A DNA stretch of 64,000 nucleotides, taken from NCBI RefSeq assembly GCF_002020135.1, contig NZ_MPZS01000001.1:62001-126000 (forward strand). The letters are read 5' to 3'. Source of the DNA: Thioclava marina. Its GTDB lineage: Bacteria; Pseudomonadota; Alphaproteobacteria; Rhodobacterales; Rhodobacteraceae. The notes under the pieces were generated by a model, which saw only the letters and a list, made by a program, of their open reading frames with translations, had not been told where the DNA came from and did not search any database. Position 1 is the stretch's first letter; every line of letters begins with the position of its first letter. Positions 39,961 through 50,310 of the stretch are shown here, piece after piece. The translations under genes were made by a program, and so were the position numbers.

Positions 39961-39987
39961 GCGCCCGGCCGGCGGCCGGCCGGGCGC
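39961..39987 (-). terminator. GC-only palindrome between cbbA and cbbL
   Basis: GCGCCCGGCCGG-CGG-CCGGCCGGGCGC: a 12-bp G/C stem with a 3-base loop, inside the 65-base gap. No T-run. It could stabilise the 5' end of a processed cbbLS message or the 3' end of the cbbA message. Confidence 0.6.
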
Positions 39988-39993
39988 GATGTG

Positions 39994-41058
39994 TCAGGCC
40001 ACGACCGGGTCGAGCGACCCGCTGGCATAGCGTTTGGCCATGTCATCCATGTCGATGACGTCGATCTTGCTGGCATTGCCCGCGGTGCCGAAGCGTTCGA
40101 ACCGGTCGAGACAGAGCTTCTCCATCTCCTCCATCGCCGGGATCATGAACTTGCGGGGATCGAATTCTTTCTTCTTCTCCATCGCGACCTTGCGGAACTG
40201 GCCGGTGATCGCCATCCGGTTGTCGGTGTCGATATTGACCTTGCGCACGCCCGACTTGATGCCGCGCTCGATCTCTTCGACCGGGACGCCATAGGTCTGG
40301 GGCATCTCGCCGCCGAAATCGTTGATCAGGTCCTGGAGATATTGCGGCACGCTCGACGAGCCGTGCATCACGAGGTGCACCGAGGGGATCTTGGCGTGGA
40401 TCTTCTCGATCTGGCTGATCGCGAGCGTGTCGCCGGTGGGTTTCGAGCTGAACTTGTAGGCGCCATGAGAGGTGCCGCAGGCGATGGCCAGCGCGTCGAC
40501 CTTGGTGAGCTTGACGAAATCGAGCGCCTCGTCGGGGTCGGTCAGGAGCTGGTCATGGCTCAGCTTGCCTTCCGCGCCAGAGCCGTCTTCCTTCGCCGCC
40601 TCGCCGGTCTCCAGCGAGCCGAGCACACCGAGCTCCCCCTCGACCGAGGCACCGACCCAATGGGCCATGTCGGCCACGCGCTTGGTGATGCCCACGTTGT
40701 AATCCCAATCGGCGGGGGTCTTCATGTCGTCCTTCAGCGAGCCGTCCATCATCACGGAGGTGAAGCCGTGCTTGATCGCGGAGAGGCAGGTCGCTTCGTT
40801 GTTGCCGTGATCCTGATGCATGCAGAGCGGGATCTTCGGGAACATCTCGGCCAGCGCCTGGATCATGTGGCGCAGCATGATGTCGCCCGCATAGGAGCGC
40901 GCACCGCGGCTCGCCTGCATGATCACCGGCGCGTCGCATTTATCCGCGGCGGCCATGATCGCGAGGCCCTGTTCCATGTTGTTGATGTTGAAAGCCGGGA
41001 CCCCGTAGCCGCGTTCTGCCGCATGGTCGAGCAATTGTCTGAGCGTAATCAGTGCCAT
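39994..41058 (-). CDS. cbbA: Fructose/sedoheptulose-bisphosphate aldolase, class II
   Basis: 354 residues. Zinc motif CMHQDHGNN, then [25 protein letters not shown] and [10 protein letters not shown] are class II signatures with the CbbA-type extended C-terminus. Makes fructose 1,6- and sedoheptulose 1,7-bisphosphates in the Calvin cycle. Between gap and cbbL in the operon. Confidence 0.96.
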   Translation of the reverse strand: MALITLRQLLDHAAERGYGVPAFNINNMEQGLAIMAAADKCDAPVIMQASRGARSYAGDIMLRHMIQALAEMFPKIPLCMHQDHGNNEATCLSAIKHGFTSVMMDGSLKDDMKTPADWDYNVGITKRVADMAHWVGASVEGELGVLGSLETGEAAKEDGSGAEGKLSHDQLLTDPDEALDFVKLTKVDALAIACGTSHGAYKFSSKPTGDTLAISQIEKIHAKIPSVHLVMHGSSSVPQYLQDLINDFGGEMPQTYGVPVEEIERGIKSGVRKVNIDTDNRMAITGQFRKVAMEKKKEFDPRKFMIPAMEEMEKLCLDRFERFGTAGNASKIDVIDMDDMAKRYASGSLDPVVA

Positions 41059-41084
41059 ATCAGTCGTTCCTTACCTTTCGCGCT

Positions 41085-42086
41085 TCAGATCAGCTTGCCC
41101 ATCGCGACGGCCGTGTCGGCCATGCGGTTCGAGAAGCCCCATTCGTTGTCATACCAGCTCAGGATGCGGACCATCCGGCCGTCCATCACCTTCGTCTGAT
41201 CCATGTGGAAGACCGAGGAATGAGGGTCGTGGTTGAAATCGCTGGAAACATTGGGTTTGTCGGTGTAACCGAGGATGCCCTTCATCGGGCCGTCGGCGGC
41301 GGCACGGATCGCGGCGTTGACCTCTTCCACGGTGGTGTCCTTCGCGGCCTCGAACACGAGATCGACGACCGAGACATTCGGCGTCGGCACGCGGATCGCG
41401 ACGCCGTCGAGCTTGCCGTTGAGCTCGGGCAGCACGAGGCCCACGGCTTTCGCGGCCCCGGTCGAGGTCGGGATCATGCTGAGCGCTGCGGCGCGGGCGC
41501 GATACATGTCCGAATGCATCGTGTCGAGCGTCGGCTGGTCACCGGTGTAGGAGTGGATCGTGGTCATGAAGCCTTTCGAGATCCCGATCGCATCGTTGAG
41601 CGCCTTGGCAACCGGCGAGAGGCAGTTCGTGGTGCACGATGCGTTCGAGACGATCATGTCGTCCTTCGTCAGCGCGCCGTGGTTCACCCCGTAGACGATG
41701 GTCTTGTCGGCACCCGCGGCGGGGGCGGAGACCAGCACCCGCTTCGAGCCGTTCTCGAGATGGAAGGCCGCTTTTTCGCGCGCGGTGAAGATGCCGGTGC
41801 ATTCCATCGCGATATCGACATCGCCCCAGGGCAGTTCCTTCGGGTCGCGGATCGCAGTGACCTTGATCGGGCCACGGCCAGCGTCGATCCAGTCTTCGCC
41901 CGTCGTCACGGTTTGCGGAAAACGCCCATGCACGCTGTCGAATTGCAGCAGATGCGCATTGGTCTCGACCGGGCCCAGATCGTTGATCGCGACGACCTCG
42001 ATATCGGTGCGGCCCGACTCGATGATCCCGCGCAGAACGTTACGGCCGATCCGACCAAACCCGTTGATGGCAACTTTAACCGTCAT
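41085..42086 (-). CDS. gap: Glyceraldehyde-3-phosphate dehydrogenase, type I
   Basis: 333 residues. Catalytic cysteine in NASCTTNCLSP, NAD-binding NGFGRIGR, and an Asp (D36) in VVAINDLG which usually favours NAD over NADP. In this operon it reduces 1,3-bisphosphoglycerate. It lies 13 bases after cbbT and 26 before cbbA. No phosphoglycerate kinase gene is next to it in this window. Confidence 0.96.
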   Translation of the reverse strand: MTVKVAINGFGRIGRNVLRGIIESGRTDIEVVAINDLGPVETNAHLLQFDSVHGRFPQTVTTGEDWIDAGRGPIKVTAIRDPKELPWGDVDIAMECTGIFTAREKAAFHLENGSKRVLVSAPAAGADKTIVYGVNHGALTKDDMIVSNASCTTNCLSPVAKALNDAIGISKGFMTTIHSYTGDQPTLDTMHSDMYRARAAALSMIPTSTGAAKAVGLVLPELNGKLDGVAIRVPTPNVSVVDLVFEAAKDTTVEEVNAAIRAAADGPMKGILGYTDKPNVSSDFNHDPHSSVFHMDQTKVMDGRMVRILSWYDNEWGFSNRMADTAVAMGKLI

Positions 42087-42099
42087 TCTCTCATGTCCC

Positions 42100-44073
42100 T
42101 CAGATCAGTTCTTTGGCTTCCGAAACAATCGTTTCGGCGGTGATATTGAAGTGTTTGTAAAGGGCCGGGGCAGGGGCCGATGCGCCGAAGCCCGTCATGC
42201 CCACGAAGCTGTCGCGCGGCCCCAGGAAGAGATCCCAGCCCTGGCGGATCGCGGCCTCGCAGCCGATCTTCGGCTTGGTGCCCATGACCTCGACCTTGTA
42301 GACCGCGTCCTGCTGTTCGAAGAGTTCGAAGCACGGTGCCGAGACGACGGCCGCCTTGATCCCCTCTGCAGCGAGCTTGTCCGCGGCATCGAGCGCGATC
42401 TCGATCTCCGAGCCGGTCGCGATGATCGTCACGTCGCGCTCACCCGGATCACGCAGCAGATAGGCGCCGCGCGCGGTGAGGTTTTCGGCCACATGCTCGG
42501 TGCGCACGGTCGGCAGGTTCTGGCGCGAGGCGACGATCATCGTCGGCGTGGTCTTCGAGGTCATCGCGATTTCCCAAGCCTCGGCGGTCTCCACCGCATC
42601 GGCCGGACGCAGCACCAGAAGGTTCGGAATGGCGCGCAGCGAGGCCAGATGTTCGACCGGCTGGTGCGTCGGGCCGTCCTCGCCCAGACCGATGGAGTCA
42701 TGGGTCATCACATAGCAGGTCGGCACGCCCATCAGCGCCGAAAGGCGGATCGCGGGGCGGCAGTAATCGGCGAAGGCCATGAAGGTGCCGCCATAGGGCT
42801 TGAACCCGCCATGCAGCGCGATCCCGTTCATCGCGGCGGCCATCCCATGCTCGCGGATACCGTAATGGACGTAATCGCCGGAGAAATCGGTGGGCGTGAT
42901 CGATTTCATGCCCGAGGATTTCGTGAGGTTCGACCCGGTCAGGTCGGCCGAGCCGCCCACGGTGAAGGGCAGGGTGGCGTTGACCACTTCCAGTGCCATC
43001 TGGCTCGCCTTGCGGGTCGCGACCTTCGGCTTGTCCTCGGACAGCTTGCGCTTGTAGGCCTCGATCGCGGCGGGTAGCGCCCCGACCTCATCCTCTTCGG
43101 CAGCGAGGAATTCGGCGCGGGCGGTTGCGGTGTTCAACCGCTGCTCCCACTCCGCCCGCGCCTTCGCGCCACGCGACGCGATCCGGCCCCATTCGTCATA
43201 GATCGCCTGGGGAATCTCGAAAGGTGCATGGTCCCAGTGAAGCTGCTTGCGCGCGGCGGCGATTTCCTCGTCGCCCAGAGGCGCGCCGTGCACATCGTGG
43301 CTGCCTTGCTTGTTGGGCGCGCCGAAACCGATGATGGTGCGGCAGGCGATCAACGAGGGGCGCGGATCCTTGCGCGCGGACTCGATCGCATCGGCGATCT
43401 CGGTCGGCGTATGGCCGTCGCATTCCAGCACGTGCCAACCTGCGGCGGCGAAGCGCGCCTTCTGATCCATCGAAGTCGAAAGGTCTGTGTCGCCGTCGAT
43501 GGTGATCGAATTGTCGTCCCACATCACGATCAGCTTGCCGAGCTCGAGATGGCCCGCAAGGTCGATCGCCTCATGGCTGATACCCTCCATGAGGCAGCCG
43601 TCGCCCGCGATGACGTAAGTGAAATGATCCACAAGATCATCGCCATAACGCGCATTCTTCATCTTTTCGGCAATTGCCATGCCCACAGCGGTGGCGATGC
43701 CCTGGCCGAGCGGGCCGGTGGTGACCTCGATCCCGTCCGCATGACCGTATTCCGGGTGCCCTGCGGTGCGGCTCCCGAGCTGGCGGAAAGCCTTGATCTG
43801 CTCGATATCCATATCGGCATATCCGAGCAGATGGTTGATCGCGTAGATCAACATCGAGCCGTGACCTGCCGAGAGAACGAAGCGGTCGCGATCGGGCCAT
43901 TTCGGCGCGCTCGGATCGATATTCGTGAAGCGATTGAAGAGCACCGTAGCGACGTCGGCCATGCCCATCGGCATGCCCGGATGGCCCGAATTGGCCTTCT
44001 GCACCGCATCCATCGCCAGCGCGCGGATCGCGTTCGCCATGCGGGTTTCCTGAGTGATATGAATGTCTTTCAT
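42100..44073 (-). CDS. cbbT: Transketolase
   Basis: 657 residues. TPP-binding motif [31 protein letters not shown] ends in the usual N, with [17 protein letters not shown] and the C-terminal [14 protein letters not shown]. The ATG of MKDIHITQE at 44073 is preferred because AAGG lies six bases before it; earlier ATGs at 44085 and a TTG further up are in frame. Transfers C2 units in regeneration of ribulose 5-phosphate. Confidence 0.95.
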   Translation of the reverse strand: MKDIHITQETRMANAIRALAMDAVQKANSGHPGMPMGMADVATVLFNRFTNIDPSAPKWPDRDRFVLSAGHGSMLIYAINHLLGYADMDIEQIKAFRQLGSRTAGHPEYGHADGIEVTTGPLGQGIATAVGMAIAEKMKNARYGDDLVDHFTYVIAGDGCLMEGISHEAIDLAGHLELGKLIVMWDDNSITIDGDTDLSTSMDQKARFAAAGWHVLECDGHTPTEIADAIESARKDPRPSLIACRTIIGFGAPNKQGSHDVHGAPLGDEEIAAARKQLHWDHAPFEIPQAIYDEWGRIASRGAKARAEWEQRLNTATARAEFLAAEEDEVGALPAAIEAYKRKLSEDKPKVATRKASQMALEVVNATLPFTVGGSADLTGSNLTKSSGMKSITPTDFSGDYVHYGIREHGMAAAMNGIALHGGFKPYGGTFMAFADYCRPAIRLSALMGVPTCYVMTHDSIGLGEDGPTHQPVEHLASLRAIPNLLVLRPADAVETAEAWEIAMTSKTTPTMIVASRQNLPTVRTEHVAENLTARGAYLLRDPGERDVTIIATGSEIEIALDAADKLAAEGIKAAVVSAPCFELFEQQDAVYKVEVMGTKPKIGCEAAIRQGWDLFLGPRDSFVGMTGFGASAPAPALYKHFNITAETIVSEAKELI

Positions 44074-44090
44074 CACAGCCTTCATCTCCC

Positions 44091-44963
44091 TCAAGCGCGC
44101 TTGCTGTCGCGCACGATGCGCTCGATCAGCGGAGTCAGGATCAGCTGCATCGCGAGATCCTGCTTGTTGCCCGGAATGACGATCGAATTGGCGCGGCTCA
44201 TCCAGGAGCCGTTGATCATCGAGGTCAGGTAGGGGAAATCGATCCCGCGCGGGTTCTTGAAGCGGATCACGACGAGGCTCTCATCGGCCGTCGGGATCCA
44301 GCGCGCCACGAACGGGTTCGAGGTATCGACCACCGGCACACGCTGGAAGTTGATGTCGGTCTCGGTGAATTGCGGGCAGATGCAATGCACATAGGAGTGC
44401 ATGCGGCGCAGGATGACATCGGTCACCGCCTCGGTCGTGTAGCCACGCGAAGCGCGGTCGCGGTGGATCTTCTGGATCCATTCGAGGTTGATCACCGGCA
44501 CCACGCCGATCTTGAGATCCGCATGGGCGGACAGGTTCACCTCGTCATTGACAACGCAGCCATGCAGGCCTTCGTAAAAGAGCAGATCCGAGCCATTCTC
44601 GAAATCGCTCCATTCGGTGAAATGACCGGGGGGCGTGCCCCATTTCTCGGCCTCGATATCGTCATGGACATAGTGGCGGGTCTTGCCCTTGCCGGTCTCG
44701 CCGTATTCGCGAAAGACGCGCTCCAACTCTTTGAGTTCATTGGCCTCGTAGGAGAAATGCGAAAAGCCCTGATCGCCTTCGTCATAGCGCTTCTCAAGCT
44801 CAGCCTTCATGTCCGCGCGGTTGAAGCGGTGGAAGGCGTCGCCCTCGATCGACACCGCCTTGATGCCCTCGCGGCGGAAGATCTGGTCGAAGGTGTTCTT
44901 GACGGTCGAGGTGCCGGCGCCGGACGAGCCGACAACAGAAATGATGGGGTGTTTCTTGGACAT
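44091..44963 (-). CDS. cbbP: Phosphoribulokinase
   Basis: 290 residues, class I (proteobacterial) type. P-loop GSSGAGTST (about 12-20), EGDAFHRF, and substrate region YEGLHGCVV. Phosphorylates ribulose 5-phosphate to the RubisCO substrate; class I enzymes are activated by NADH and inhibited by AMP. It follows cbbF by two bases. Confidence 0.97.
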   Translation of the reverse strand: MSKKHPIISVVGSSGAGTSTVKNTFDQIFRREGIKAVSIEGDAFHRFNRADMKAELEKRYDEGDQGFSHFSYEANELKELERVFREYGETGKGKTRHYVHDDIEAEKWGTPPGHFTEWSDFENGSDLLFYEGLHGCVVNDEVNLSAHADLKIGVVPVINLEWIQKIHRDRASRGYTTEAVTDVILRRMHSYVHCICPQFTETDINFQRVPVVDTSNPFVARWIPTADESLVVIRFKNPRGIDFPYLTSMINGSWMSRANSIVIPGNKQDLAMQLILTPLIERIVRDSKRA

Positions 44964-44965
44964 TC

Positions 44966-45961
44966 TCAGCTCCGGAACAGGCCGCGGGAATTGAAGAGCG
45001 CGTGGCTCTCGTCATGCGGCAGGTCGTGATAGGCAGCGACGCGGGCGACTTTCGTGCTCGAACCGAAAACGAAAGGCGTGCGGGCGTGCAGGCGGTCGGG
45101 CAGGGCGTTCAGGATCGGGTCGGCCCCGTCCGTGGCCCCGCCGCCGAGTTGCGTGATCAGCAACGCGATCGGGGCGCATTCGTAGACATGGCGCAAACGG
45201 CCGCGCTCATAGCCCTTGCGGTCATCGCCCGGGTAGAGGAACACGCCGCCGCGCGAGATGATGCGGTGCGTTTCGGCCACCAGAGAGGCAATCCAGCGCA
45301 TGTTGAAATTGCGCCCACGCGGACCTTCGGCACCGGCGACCATGTCATCGATGAAGGCACGGATCGGCTGCGGCCAATGGCGGTAGTTCGAGGCGTTGAT
45401 CGCGTATTCCGAGGTTTCATGGGGCAGGGGCTTGGGGTCGGCGACACGGGTCCAGATATCGGTGCCCGGCTCGAGCACCCATTGCTGTACGCCTTTGCCG
45501 AAACTCACCACGAGCGCGGTCTGCGGCCCGAAGATGATATAGCCGCCCGCGATCTGCTCGGTGCCCGGGCGCAGGAAGCTTTCATCTGGCCCCTCGGCTT
45601 TCGGGAAGATCGAGAAAATCGTCCCGATCGAGACGTTCACATCGATATTGGACGATCCATCCAGCGGGTCGATGGCGAGCGCCAGCGTGCCGGTTTCGAA
45701 ATCGACCACGTCATCCTGCTCTTCGGATGCATAGTAGCGCACCGCGCCATCGCGCAGCGCATCCATGAACGCCTCGTCGGCGATCACATCGAGCGCTTTC
45801 TGACCATCCCCGCCGGCATTCGTGCCCGCCGCTTCGGCAAGGTTTGCCTCAAGTCCGTTGCGGGCGATGATCCGCGCCAGGGTGGCGCCGACGCTGGTCA
45901 GACGTGTCATGGTGTCGGCCAATTCGGGCGACAAGCCCAGGCCGTCGAAGCTCACTGACAT
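44966..45961 (-). CDS. cbbF: Fructose-1,6-/sedoheptulose-1,7-bisphosphatase
   Basis: 331 residues. Class I FBPase metal site [22 protein letters not shown] and substrate region [15 protein letters not shown]. The ATG follows GGAGGAGGG, a very strong ribosome site. First gene of the cbb operon, divergent from cbbR over 102 bases that contain a CbbR-type box. Confidence 0.96.
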   Translation of the reverse strand: MSVSFDGLGLSPELADTMTRLTSVGATLARIIARNGLEANLAEAAGTNAGGDGQKALDVIADEAFMDALRDGAVRYYASEEQDDVVDFETGTLALAIDPLDGSSNIDVNVSIGTIFSIFPKAEGPDESFLRPGTEQIAGGYIIFGPQTALVVSFGKGVQQWVLEPGTDIWTRVADPKPLPHETSEYAINASNYRHWPQPIRAFIDDMVAGAEGPRGRNFNMRWIASLVAETHRIISRGGVFLYPGDDRKGYERGRLRHVYECAPIALLITQLGGGATDGADPILNALPDRLHARTPFVFGSSTKVARVAAYHDLPHDESHALFNSRGLFRS

Positions 45962-46018
45962 CGATCCCTCCTCCAAGACGATGTGCTGTCGAGCTGGAGC
46001 ATTGCGAAAGAATGCGTT

Positions 46019-46031
46019 TTATGAAATTTAA
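46019..46031. promoter_or_regulatory. Candidate CbbR-binding box in the cbbF-cbbR intergenic region
   Basis: TTA-N7-TAA (TTATGAAATTTAA) fits the TNA-N7-TNA motif of CbbR, a form of the LysR T-N11-A box. It is the AT-rich centre of the 102-base divergent gap and lies about 60 bases from the cbbF start and 33 from cbbR. Confidence 0.5.
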
Positions 46032-46063
46032 ATCTTGGGAAATCGCGTTAAAGAAAGTTGAAC

Positions 46064-46996
46064 ATGATGCGGATGAATGCCTTGACGCTGAAACAGCTGC
46101 GCGCGCTCGATGCGGTGGCGCGCGGCGGTTCCTTGACGGCGGCGGGTGAGACGCTTGGGCTCACGACACCGGCAATCCATACGCAGATCAAGGGCTTGGA
46201 AGAAGCGGTCGGGATGAAGCTGATCCAGCGCGCGGCGGATGGCTCGGGTTCGGAGCTGACCGAGGCCGGCATGGCCTTGCGTGAGACGGCGCGACGAATC
46301 GAGGACAACTTGTCGCAGGCCGCCGCCAACCTGCTCGCCATCCAGCGTGGGCAGTCGGGCAGGGTCACGCTTGGTGTTGTCTCGACCGGAAAGTATTTCG
46401 CGCCACGGTTGGTGAAGATGCTGCAAGACGCGCATCCCGAGATCGAGGTTGCGCTGCGGGTGGGCAACCGCTCGAGCATCATCGAAGGCGTCGAGCGCGG
46501 CACCTTCGATCTCGCGATCATGGGCAGACCTCCGCGTCATCCGCCCGTAATCGCCGAGCCGATAGGCGAGCATCCGCATGGGTTGATCGTGCCGCCGGGC
46601 CATCCGCTGATCGGGCAGGGGATGCAGCTCGATCTTCTGTTCGACCAGACCTTCCTTGCGCGCGAACAAGGCTCGGGAACCCGGATTGTGATGTCGCGCT
46701 GGCTCGACCGGATCGGCGAAGGACGGATCTACGACACGCTCGAGATGGATAGCAACGAGACGATCAAGCAGGCGGTGATGGCCGGCCTCGGCATTGCCTT
46801 TCTCAGCCTGCACACAGTCATGGACGAGCTTGCGACAGGCCGGCTCGTGCAGATCGACGCGCCGGGGCTGCCGCTCATGCGTCACTGGTTCCTGGTACGC
46901 CGCGAGGATGAACGCACGCGGGAACTGGCGCTGAGGGTCTGGGAAGAGATCGTCGAGATGAAGGGCGCGTTCCTGCCACGGATGGAGCAAGATTGA
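46064..46996 (+). CDS. cbbR: LysR-family regulator CbbR
   Basis: 310 residues. N-terminal HTH LTLKQLRALDAVARGGSLTAAGETLGLTTPAIHTQIKGLEEAVG and effector domain with VSTGKYFAPRLVKML. Divergent from cbbF, the classical CbbR position, it should activate the cbb operon on binding Calvin-cycle or redox metabolites. The start is uncertain: ATGs at 46064, 46067 and 46073 and a TTG at 46058 are in frame; AAGAAAG at 46051-46057 favours 46064. Confidence 0.94.
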   Translation: MMRMNALTLKQLRALDAVARGGSLTAAGETLGLTTPAIHTQIKGLEEAVGMKLIQRAADGSGSELTEAGMALRETARRIEDNLSQAAANLLAIQRGQSGRVTLGVVSTGKYFAPRLVKMLQDAHPEIEVALRVGNRSSIIEGVERGTFDLAIMGRPPRHPPVIAEPIGEHPHGLIVPPGHPLIGQGMQLDLLFDQTFLAREQGSGTRIVMSRWLDRIGEGRIYDTLEMDSNETIKQAVMAGLGIAFLSLHTVMDELATGRLVQIDAPGLPLMRHWFLVRREDERTRELALRVWEEIVEMKGAFLPRMEQD

Positions 46997-47041
46997 CCTT
47001 GCCTGCGGCTGAGTTAACTCTGTCGCAAAAGGGAGGTGCGC

Positions 47042-48013
47042 ATGGCATATGCAATGGCAATCACGGCGCCCGGAGGGCGCGACCAGTTCCACCGGATCGA
47101 GATCGACCCGCCGCAGCCGGGGCCGGGAGAGGTCACGTTAAGACACACCGCTATCGGATTGAATTTCATCGATGTTTATTTTCGAACGGGTCTCTATCCC
47201 TGGCCAGTGGAGCGCGATCTTATAACCGGTGCGGAAGCTGCCGGCGTGATCGAGGCGGTTGGCGAGGGTGTCAGCCTCAAGCCGGGACAGCGCGTCGCCT
47301 ATACGCTTCCCAATGGCGCCTATGCGAGCCACCGAGTCGTCGCTGCCGATCAGCTTGTGCCGGTGCCCGACGCGATCTCTGACGAAGTCGCGGCGGCGGT
47401 CATGCTCAAGGGGCTGACCGTGCATTACCTCATACATCACTCATACCCGGTAAGTGATGGTGAACACGTGCTTTTTCACGCAGCGGCAGGCGGTGTCGGG
47501 TTGATCGCGGGTCAATGGCTCAAGGCCAAGGGCGTGACCGCTTATGGGACGGCTGGCGGGCCCGAGAAATGCAAGCTTGCGAAAGATCACGGCTATGCGC
47601 AAGTCATCGACTATCGCAGCGAGGATTTCGTCAAGGAAGTCATGGATTTGACGGGCGGCGCTGGTGTGGATGCCGTCTACGATTCCGTTGGCGCCGATAC
47701 GCTGATGAAGTCGCTCGATGTGCTCAAGCGGTTCGGAACGCTCGTGAGCTTCGGCCAGAGCTCCGGTCCGCCGGATCAGTTCAAGGTCGGGGATCTCACG
47801 CGGAATTCGCTGCGACTGACGCGACCGACGCTGTTCCATCATACGACACGGCCGGGTTGGTTGCTTAAAGCAGCCGGCGAACTCTTTGAGATGATTGGGA
47901 AAGGCGCGATCAAGATAGAGATCGCACAACGCTTTGACCTCGCGGACGTCGCCGTTGCACATGAGGCCCTGGAGGGGCGCAAGACGGTGGGAAGCACGGT
48001 TTTGATCCCGTAA
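47042..48013 (+). CDS. NADPH:quinone oxidoreductase family protein
   Basis: 323 residues of the zinc-free MDR family: NFIDVYFRTGLYPWP, GAEAAGVIEAVGEGV, nucleotide site AAAGGVGLIAGQWLKAKG, and YDSVGADT. GGGAGGTG precedes the ATG. These reduce quinones by one or two electrons. Codons such as TTA, ATA and AGA are more frequent than in its neighbours, suggesting separate history. It converges with the histidine kinase gene; the 83-base gap holds an ATAAT-ACGG-ATTAT dyad (48042-48055). Confidence 0.92.
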   Translation: MAYAMAITAPGGRDQFHRIEIDPPQPGPGEVTLRHTAIGLNFIDVYFRTGLYPWPVERDLITGAEAAGVIEAVGEGVSLKPGQRVAYTLPNGAYASHRVVAADQLVPVPDAISDEVAAAVMLKGLTVHYLIHHSYPVSDGEHVLFHAAAGGVGLIAGQWLKAKGVTAYGTAGGPEKCKLAKDHGYAQVIDYRSEDFVKEVMDLTGGAGVDAVYDSVGADTLMKSLDVLKRFGTLVSFGQSSGPPDQFKVGDLTRNSLRLTRPTLFHHTTRPGWLLKAAGELFEMIGKGAIKIEIAQRFDLADVAVAHEALEGRKTVGSTVLIP

Positions 48014-48096
48014 AGGCGCCAAAACAGCGCACTTCGGTTACATAATACGGATTATACGCTTTACGGATGCGACACAGGGAGGCGCAAACCGCGCCC

Positions 48097-50310
48097 CTAA
48101 CGTCCGGATCCAAAGAGAAATGCCGCCAGTTGCGCCGTGGGCACCGGCTTGGTGAGAATTTCCACCTGAGCCGGTTGCGCCCTTTTGCGCAAAGCTTCGG
48201 ACCGGTCAGCGGTCACGAGCCGCACCGGAACGTCGCTGCGGCGTGCGCGCAGTTCCTCGATCAGAGCGAGCCCGTCCATACCGTCTCCCAGCTGGAAATC
48301 GATCAGACAGGCATCGGGTTCGAGCCCGGTGGCTTCGAGCAGCTCCAGCGCTTCTTCTCCCGAACTCACATCCAGCACGGTCACGCCCCATTTCTCGAGA
48401 AGCTGGGTCATCGCGCGCGACAGTTCAGCGTCGTTCTCCACCAGAAGCACGACGATATCGCCCCCTTCGGGATCGCGTGCCAAAGCGACCGGATCGTCCT
48501 CGATGCGTGCGACCTGGCCAAGCGCGGGTTTCAGGCCGAGCGAAAACGTCGATCCGCATCCCGGTGCAGACCGTAACGTCAGTGGGTGGCCGAGAACGGC
48601 GGCCGCGCGTTCGACGATCGCAAGTCCCAGCCCCATGCCCTCGGACGCTGAGGCTTTCGCGTTAAGGCGATGAAATTCATGGAAAATCGAATCCTGATCT
48701 GCTTCCGCGATGCCCGGCCCACTATCACGAACTTCGACGAAAAGCCCATCGCGGCGCTGTCGAAGTGCCACGAAAACACCGCCCGTTTCGGTATAGCGCA
48801 CCGCGTTCGAGATCAGGTTTTGCAGGATACGGCGCAGGTATGTGCGGTCGGAAATCACCACCGCATCCGTTGGTTTTATGCGTATTTTCAAACCCTTGAT
48901 GCGCGCATGCAATGTGAATTCATCGCGCAGGGCTGCAAAGATCGGCCCCAGTGCGACCGGACCGGGATCGACGGTGACGTGGCCCGATTCGAGCCGCGAG
49001 ATATCGAGAAGCGCGCCGAGGATCCCCTCGACCGACATCAGCGCGTTATGCGCCTTCTCGACCGTGCGCGCAGCCATTTCCGCGGTATTCTCTTCACCAA
49101 GCGAAGCGAGATAGAGCTTTGCCGCAGAGAGCGGTTGCAGGAGATCATGACTTGCCGCCGCGACGAACCGCGCGCGCGAGGCGTTTGCCCTCTCGGCGCG
49201 GGCCAGCGCATCTTCCAACTCCAGCGTGCGCTCGGTCACGCGGGCCTCGAGCGTTTCGTTGATCCGGCTCAGGCCTTCGATCGCATGGCGCTCGGCAGAG
49301 ATGTCCGAGAGCGACATCACGAAGCCCCCGTCGGGCATTTCCTGCGCGAAGATTTCAAAGACCTTGCCGCCGTCCTGCGTCACCTCGACCTGGAAATGAT
49401 CGTGACGCAGCGCGCGGCGGACCCAATCTCCCAGACGATGCGCCGAGAGCCCGCTCGGAAAGATGAACTGGTCTCGGACCTGATCGAGTACCGTGTCGAA
49501 ATGCATCCCCTGGCGCAGACGGTTGCGCGGCAGCAGGAGAAATTCGCTGAGCCGCGCGTTCCAGCCAAGCAAGCGCAGGCCCGCGTCGAAAATGCAGACC
49601 CCGAGCTTGAGATGTTCAAGCGTCGCCCGCAGGATCTGCGCCTGATCGTCGAGAAGCCTGCCCCGCTCCTCGCGTTCGGCGCGGATCAGATCGGTCACCT
49701 CGGTCTGCAAGATCACCGTGCCGCCGTCATGGGTGCGATGTTCGGAGACCTGCATCCAGCGATCCTCACCCATCGCCTGATTGAGGATGAAGTGATGCTC
49801 GGCATGGCGTGCGCGGCGCATTGCGATCCAGCTTTCGCGGGTCATCCCGGGGGGCATGTGCAGATGATCGGAATGCGCGACGAGGTCGAGGTAATCGTGG
49901 AAATGCAGCCCCGGAACGATCTTGTCGCGCACGTCGCTCAACAACGCGTTGAAACGCGAATTGGCCATCACGAGCACGTCTTGCGCGTCGAACAGCGCAA
50001 ACCCGTCCTGAACCGTCTCGATCGCGGCGGCGAGGTTCTGGCGCGCGGTTTCGGTCTCGCGGTTCGCATCGGCCAGTCGCGCATTCGAGGCGTTCAGAAG
50101 GTCGAGCGCGCGTTCGAGATCGCGGGTCCGCTCGCGCACCTGATCCTCAAGCATCGCGGCGCGCTGGAACTGCGCGAAGGCCGCACCGCGATCTTCGTTC
50201 ATCTCCTCGGAATGGCGGATCAGCGCCTCGGCGATGGTCAGAAGTTTCTCGTTCTGGCGCTCAAGCGTATCTGCGGGATCGAGAAAGGATGTGGCAAGCG
50301 ACTGTTTCAT
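48097..50310 (-). CDS. Cytosolic hybrid sensor histidine kinase (FlhS-like)
   Basis: 737 residues with no membrane segment. A coiled coil (about 20-95) leads to two PAS-type domains (about 95-210 and 225-340), then HisKA with H388 in FVAAASHDLLQPLSA, HATPase with NLISNAVRYTETGG and GMGLGLAIV, and a receiver domain with D671 in ACLIDFQLGDGMDG. Its start overlaps the FIST gene stop (ATGA). Order and context resemble the FlhS/FlhR (RfdS/RfdR) systems that control C1 and formaldehyde oxidation in Paracoccus and Rhodobacter; the name is inference. Confidence 0.88.
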   Translation of the reverse strand: MKQSLATSFLDPADTLERQNEKLLTIAEALIRHSEEMNEDRGAAFAQFQRAAMLEDQVRERTRDLERALDLLNASNARLADANRETETARQNLAAAIETVQDGFALFDAQDVLVMANSRFNALLSDVRDKIVPGLHFHDYLDLVAHSDHLHMPPGMTRESWIAMRRARHAEHHFILNQAMGEDRWMQVSEHRTHDGGTVILQTEVTDLIRAEREERGRLLDDQAQILRATLEHLKLGVCIFDAGLRLLGWNARLSEFLLLPRNRLRQGMHFDTVLDQVRDQFIFPSGLSAHRLGDWVRRALRHDHFQVEVTQDGGKVFEIFAQEMPDGGFVMSLSDISAERHAIEGLSRINETLEARVTERTLELEDALARAERANASRARFVAAASHDLLQPLSAAKLYLASLGEENTAEMAARTVEKAHNALMSVEGILGALLDISRLESGHVTVDPGPVALGPIFAALRDEFTLHARIKGLKIRIKPTDAVVISDRTYLRRILQNLISNAVRYTETGGVFVALRQRRDGLFVEVRDSGPGIAEADQDSIFHEFHRLNAKASASEGMGLGLAIVERAAAVLGHPLTLRSAPGCGSTFSLGLKPALGQVARIEDDPVALARDPEGGDIVVLLVENDAELSRAMTQLLEKWGVTVLDVSSGEEALELLEATGLEPDACLIDFQLGDGMDGLALIEELRARRSDVPVRLVTADRSEALRKRAQPAQVEILTKPVPTAQLAAFLFGSGR

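Noticed and set aside
48042-48055. ATAAT-ACGG-ATTAT dyad and a perfect TATAAT on the minus strand between convergent genes
   Set aside because: No matching -35 at proper distance and no gene to drive; kept only as a note in the neighbouring entry.
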